Assembly: GCF_030464365.1 (NCBI RefSeq) | Contig: NZ_VCYI01000002.1 | Location: 124,001 to 188,000 of the forward strand | Reading direction: 5' to 3' | Source: Methanoculleus methanifontis | GTDB lineage: Archaea > Halobacteriota > Methanomicrobia > Methanomicrobiales > Methanoculleaceae | DNA length: 64,000 nucleotides | Translations under genes and position numbers: made by a program | In this document: positions 62,000 through 64,000 of the stretch, one piece after another | How the letters are laid out: each line of letters starts with the position of its first letter | Numbering within the stretch: the stretch's first letter is position 1 | Notes under the pieces: generated by a model | What the model saw: the letters and a program-made list of their open reading frames with translations, nothing else | Told to the model about the DNA's origin: nothing | The model's database searches: none

Positions 62000-62283
62000 C
62001 GTTCGCCGTTCTGTTCCGGCAGTCTGCAGCGGACTTCCTGCACAGCCTCCCGGAGAAGTCGCAGCACATCATCACGGCGAAACTTGCTATTCTGCGGATC
62101 GATCCTTATCCGGGTAGCGGAGGAGACAAAGAGCGCCTGAATACGGGTGATACGGAGGTGTTCCGCCTTCATATAGGACGGACATTTACCGCGATCTATC
62201 TCATCCATACCGACAGGAACCGGGTCGAGATCACTCACCTGATGACCATTGAGCAGGCGCATAAACACTACGGCAGGCTTTAA
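61996..62283 (+). CDS. RelE/ParE-family toxin, second pair
   Basis: 95 residues from a GTG overlapping the antitoxin stop. FRQSAADFLHSLPEKSQHIITAKLAIL, VFRLHIGRTFTAIYLI and MTIEQAHKHYGRL align with the toxin at 60440. The two pairs point outward on opposite strands, with the hairpin repeats and the DUF1016 remnant between them. The 3' end meets the remnant of an interrupted gene on the other strand. Confidence 0.82.
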   Translation: MTFAVLFRQSAADFLHSLPEKSQHIITAKLAILRIDPYPGSGGDKERLNTGDTEVFRLHIGRTFTAIYLIHTDRNRVEITHLMTIEQAHKHYGRL

Positions 62284-62432
62284 GTAACTGGCTGATACCC
62301 ATTTCTTGCTTCTCCCAACCAGTTGAGCAATCTCCCCGGCAGAGGAGGGGCGCACGCTGCAAATCTGAACGATAACTCGCATGACTTCCTGTGGCGAACT
62401 CCTTTTACGAAGAAAACAGGCAGAAGGCCCCC
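62278..62432 (-). pseudogene. C-terminal fragment of an interrupted ATP-binding-protein gene
   Basis: Without a start codon, the minus-strand frame reads FLRKRSSPQEVMRV, then IVQICSVRPSSAGEIAQLVGR and KKWVSASYLKPAV. This is the C-terminal winged-helix of AlbA/HATPase-type ATP-binding proteins. Its other part lies on the far side of the TnpB element (63614-64000), where the text ends at ILPDIAESIRMLG. The downstream end has been lost into the toxin gene. Confidence 0.7.
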
Positions 62433-63632
62433 CACTTTAGTGGGGGGATGAATGCCGTCCATCGATAATCATATTACGCACCGTGGCGTATAAAACTATA
62501 ATGCGTAAGGCATGTCGGTATCGACTCTATCCCTCAAAGTCTCAGACGACTCTGCTTGAGCAGACGCTTGAGATCTGTCGGTGGGTCTATAACGATACGC
62601 TCGCATTGCGAAAGAACGCCTGGGAGCAGGAGCAGCATACTATCTCTCTCTACGAAACCAACAAGATCCTGACACAGTGGAAGAAGCAACGATCCGATCT
62701 GAATCGGGTTCATTCTCAGGTCCTCCAGAACGTTCAGGTTCGAGTGGATCTTGCCTTCAAATCGTTTTTCAGGCGCGTAAAAGCAGGGGAGAACCCCGGA
62801 TATCCTCGGTTCAAGGGGAAGGGACGATACGATAGTATCACGTACAAACAGTCCGGGTTCAAACTTGACGGGGATCGCCTCCACCTCTCGAAGATCGGAG
62901 ACGTGAGGGTCGTCCTCCACCGTCCGGTTGAAGGGACGATCAAGACCCTCACGATCCGGCGGTCTTCGACTGGAAAGTGGTATGCCTGTTTCTCGGTTGA
63001 GTACGATCCCCCTCCCCTCCCACAGAAAGAGTCGGTCGTCGGGATCGATGTGGGTCTGGAGTCCTTCGCCACCTTCTCCAACGGGGAGAAGATCGAGAAT
63101 CCCCGGTTCTTCCGTACCGACGAGAAAGATCTCGCCAGGGCGCAGAGGAAACTCTCGAAGGCAGAGAAGGGCACTCCTGAACGGAAGAAGGCCCGGAAGA
63201 TCGTCGCACACGTCTATGAACGGATCGCCAATAGACGGCTCAATTTTGCTCACCAAACCTCCCGGAAGGTGGTGAATCGGTTTGGTACAATTGTGTTCGA
63301 GGATCTGAATATCACAAACATGCAGAAGAACCACCATCTGGCAAAAAGCATTGCAGATGTCGCCTGGAATATGTTCATCACGATCACAGAGAGCAAAGCG
63401 GAGGATGCTGGCTCACGCGTGATCCTGGTCAACCCCAGAAACACATCTCAGATATGCTCCAGATGTGGGATGATCGTCGCCAAGACGCTCTCTGATCGAG
63501 TCCATTCCTGCCCGCATTGTGGGCTGGTGATGGATCGCGACCAGAACGCGGCGATCAATATTATGAGATTGGGGCTGCAATCTCAGGGGTGATATCCCAA
63601 GATGCCCCCGACTTCAGTCGGGGGAGCAGTCA
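62428..63632 (+). mobile_element. IS200/IS605-type element with only TnpB, inserted in a gene
   Basis: The left hairpin is CCCCCCAC TTTA GTGGGGGG (62428-62447) and the right hairpin is CCCCCGAC TTCA GTCGGGGG (63605-63624); both have the same stem-loop design. They flank tnpB, and no tnpA is present. The element lies between two fragments of one gene, so the site of insertion is visible. Confidence 0.8.
62501..63592 (+). CDS. tnpB: TnpB (RNA-guided nuclease-like OrfB)
   Basis: 363 residues from the ATG at 62501, preferred because a TATA box (GTATAAAAC) occupies the region of an earlier GTG at 62483. RuvC residues are in GIDVGLESFAT, FEDLNITNM and MDRDQNAAINI, with a zinc finger of CSRCG and CPHCG. 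It is of normal family length, unlike the extended copy at 36663. The two TnpBs are only distantly similar, so these are separate arrivals. The guide RNA would come from the 3' end near 63592-63630. Confidence 0.92.
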   Translation: MRKACRYRLYPSKSQTTLLEQTLEICRWVYNDTLALRKNAWEQEQHTISLYETNKILTQWKKQRSDLNRVHSQVLQNVQVRVDLAFKSFFRRVKAGENPGYPRFKGKGRYDSITYKQSGFKLDGDRLHLSKIGDVRVVLHRPVEGTIKTLTIRRSSTGKWYACFSVEYDPPPLPQKESVVGIDVGLESFATFSNGEKIENPRFFRTDEKDLARAQRKLSKAEKGTPERKKARKIVAHVYERIANRRLNFAHQTSRKVVNRFGTIVFEDLNITNMQKNHHLAKSIADVAWNMFITITESKAEDAGSRVILVNPRNTSQICSRCGMIVAKTLSDRVHSCPHCGLVMDRDQNAAINIMRLGLQSQG

Positions 63633-64000
63633 CCCAGCATTCTTATTGATTCGGCAATATCCGGTAGGATTGCTTCAGAATCCACACTCAGAGTCTCCCC
63701 CACATCCAACGAAACCTCCACCTGCTGGTGAGTTGTGCACACAGGGGCAACCCCGAGCTGCCCGGTGGGAGTGTAAAAGGTCATCGCGCCATGAGGGTGC
63801 TGGATAAGGAAGCCCGGATCCCGGAGTTTCCCGAGCAATTTGCTTGCCCCGATCACATCAAGTCCGGTCAGATCGCGGCACTGCTCATTCGAGATAGACC
63901 CGTTCCGCCTGACAAAGACGAGAGCCATCGCCTCTTCATCGGATAGGTCAGCAACGCTGAAGCCACGGAGCCATTCGAGTTCTTCCTCATTCGCACCTTC
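63614..64000 (-). pseudogene. Interrupted ATP-binding protein (AlbA/HATPase_c_4 type), C-terminal region
   Basis: The frame is open to the window edge and reads EWLRGFSVADLSDEEAMALVFVRRNGSISNEQCRDLTG, then ASKLLGKLRDPGFL and TFYTPTG. This is the winged-helix region that follows the AlbA_2 and HATPase domains in a large family of archaeal and bacterial regulators. The last codons (DCSPD) come from the TnpB element's hairpin, and the natural continuation is found at 62278-62432. The N-terminal domains lie beyond the window. Confidence 0.75.

Overview
The window looks like a high-GC euryarchaeal methanogen chromosome, most likely from Methanomicrobiales and Methanoculleus-like. Three things point there: a coenzyme M biosynthesis operon with cysteate synthase and a fused sulfopyruvate decarboxylase next to a methanogenesis-marker-16 protein, archaeal TATA promoters with many nearly leaderless genes, and archaeal AglB and CDP-alcohol phosphotransferase genes. 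The genus is an inference from gene content, not from a search.

Layout. 1-4000: the end of a beta-propeller surface protein, then a MarR regulator and a soluble bacterial-type Lon that carry the same operator. 4135-10660: a broken small ORF, an XRE regulator, and a tightly coupled six-gene coenzyme M operon (ATPase, GTPase, Fe-S protein, Mmp16, cysteate synthase, ComDE), with a perfect 21-bp palindrome in the divergent gap. 10790-15690: small membrane proteins, then a carotenoid cluster (cruF-like, crtI-like, crtB, lyeJ-like) suggesting C50 bacterioruberin-type carotenoids. 15760-35560: a large accessory region of secreted proteins, covered below. 35756-42530: ADP-ribosylglycohydrolase, a stand-alone TnpB, the arginine genes argC-CBS-argJ-argB, chorismate mutase and a site-2 protease. 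42547-50412: a giant PAS-rich histidine kinase, two iron-sulfur flavoprotein-like genes, a BCCT transporter and a universal stress protein. 50607-55393: an oxygen/redox defence block (peroxiredoxin, AhpD-like, desulforedoxin, zinc ribbon, flavodoxin-fold protein, CDF transporter, rubrerythrin, glutaredoxin-thioredoxin reductase fusion). 55398-57039: one intact and one decayed HEPN/MNT toxin-antitoxin pair. 57301-60298: CDP-alcohol phosphotransferase and AglB. 60440-64000: two related RelE-type toxin-antitoxin pairs, a hairpin tandem repeat, a DUF1016 remnant, and a TnpB element that has split an ATP-binding-protein gene.

The most unusual content is in 18.3-30.3 kb. Four genes for unrelated secreted proteins (a caspase-like peptidase, a metzincin protease, two unknowns) share a nearly identical ~300-bp upstream cassette. 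It contains a TATA promoter, a TTCGG-N6-CCGAA palindrome, a ~160-nt structured leader with a possible Shine-Dalgarno-masking switch, and a near-identical signal peptide. The palindrome recurs at the same distance from the TATA box of a divergent operon encoding a second caspase-like peptidase. Both caspase-like genes are followed by PepSY/YycI-like genes, and a stand-alone homologue of the metalloprotease propeptide lies nearby. I read this as a coordinately controlled extracellular protease/inhibitor system built from a reusable expression-secretion module. A second, unrelated five-copy promoter element precedes small membrane or secreted genes across 4-35 kb. A wHTH-permease-secreted-protein block has been duplicated, with reciprocal decay of the two copies.
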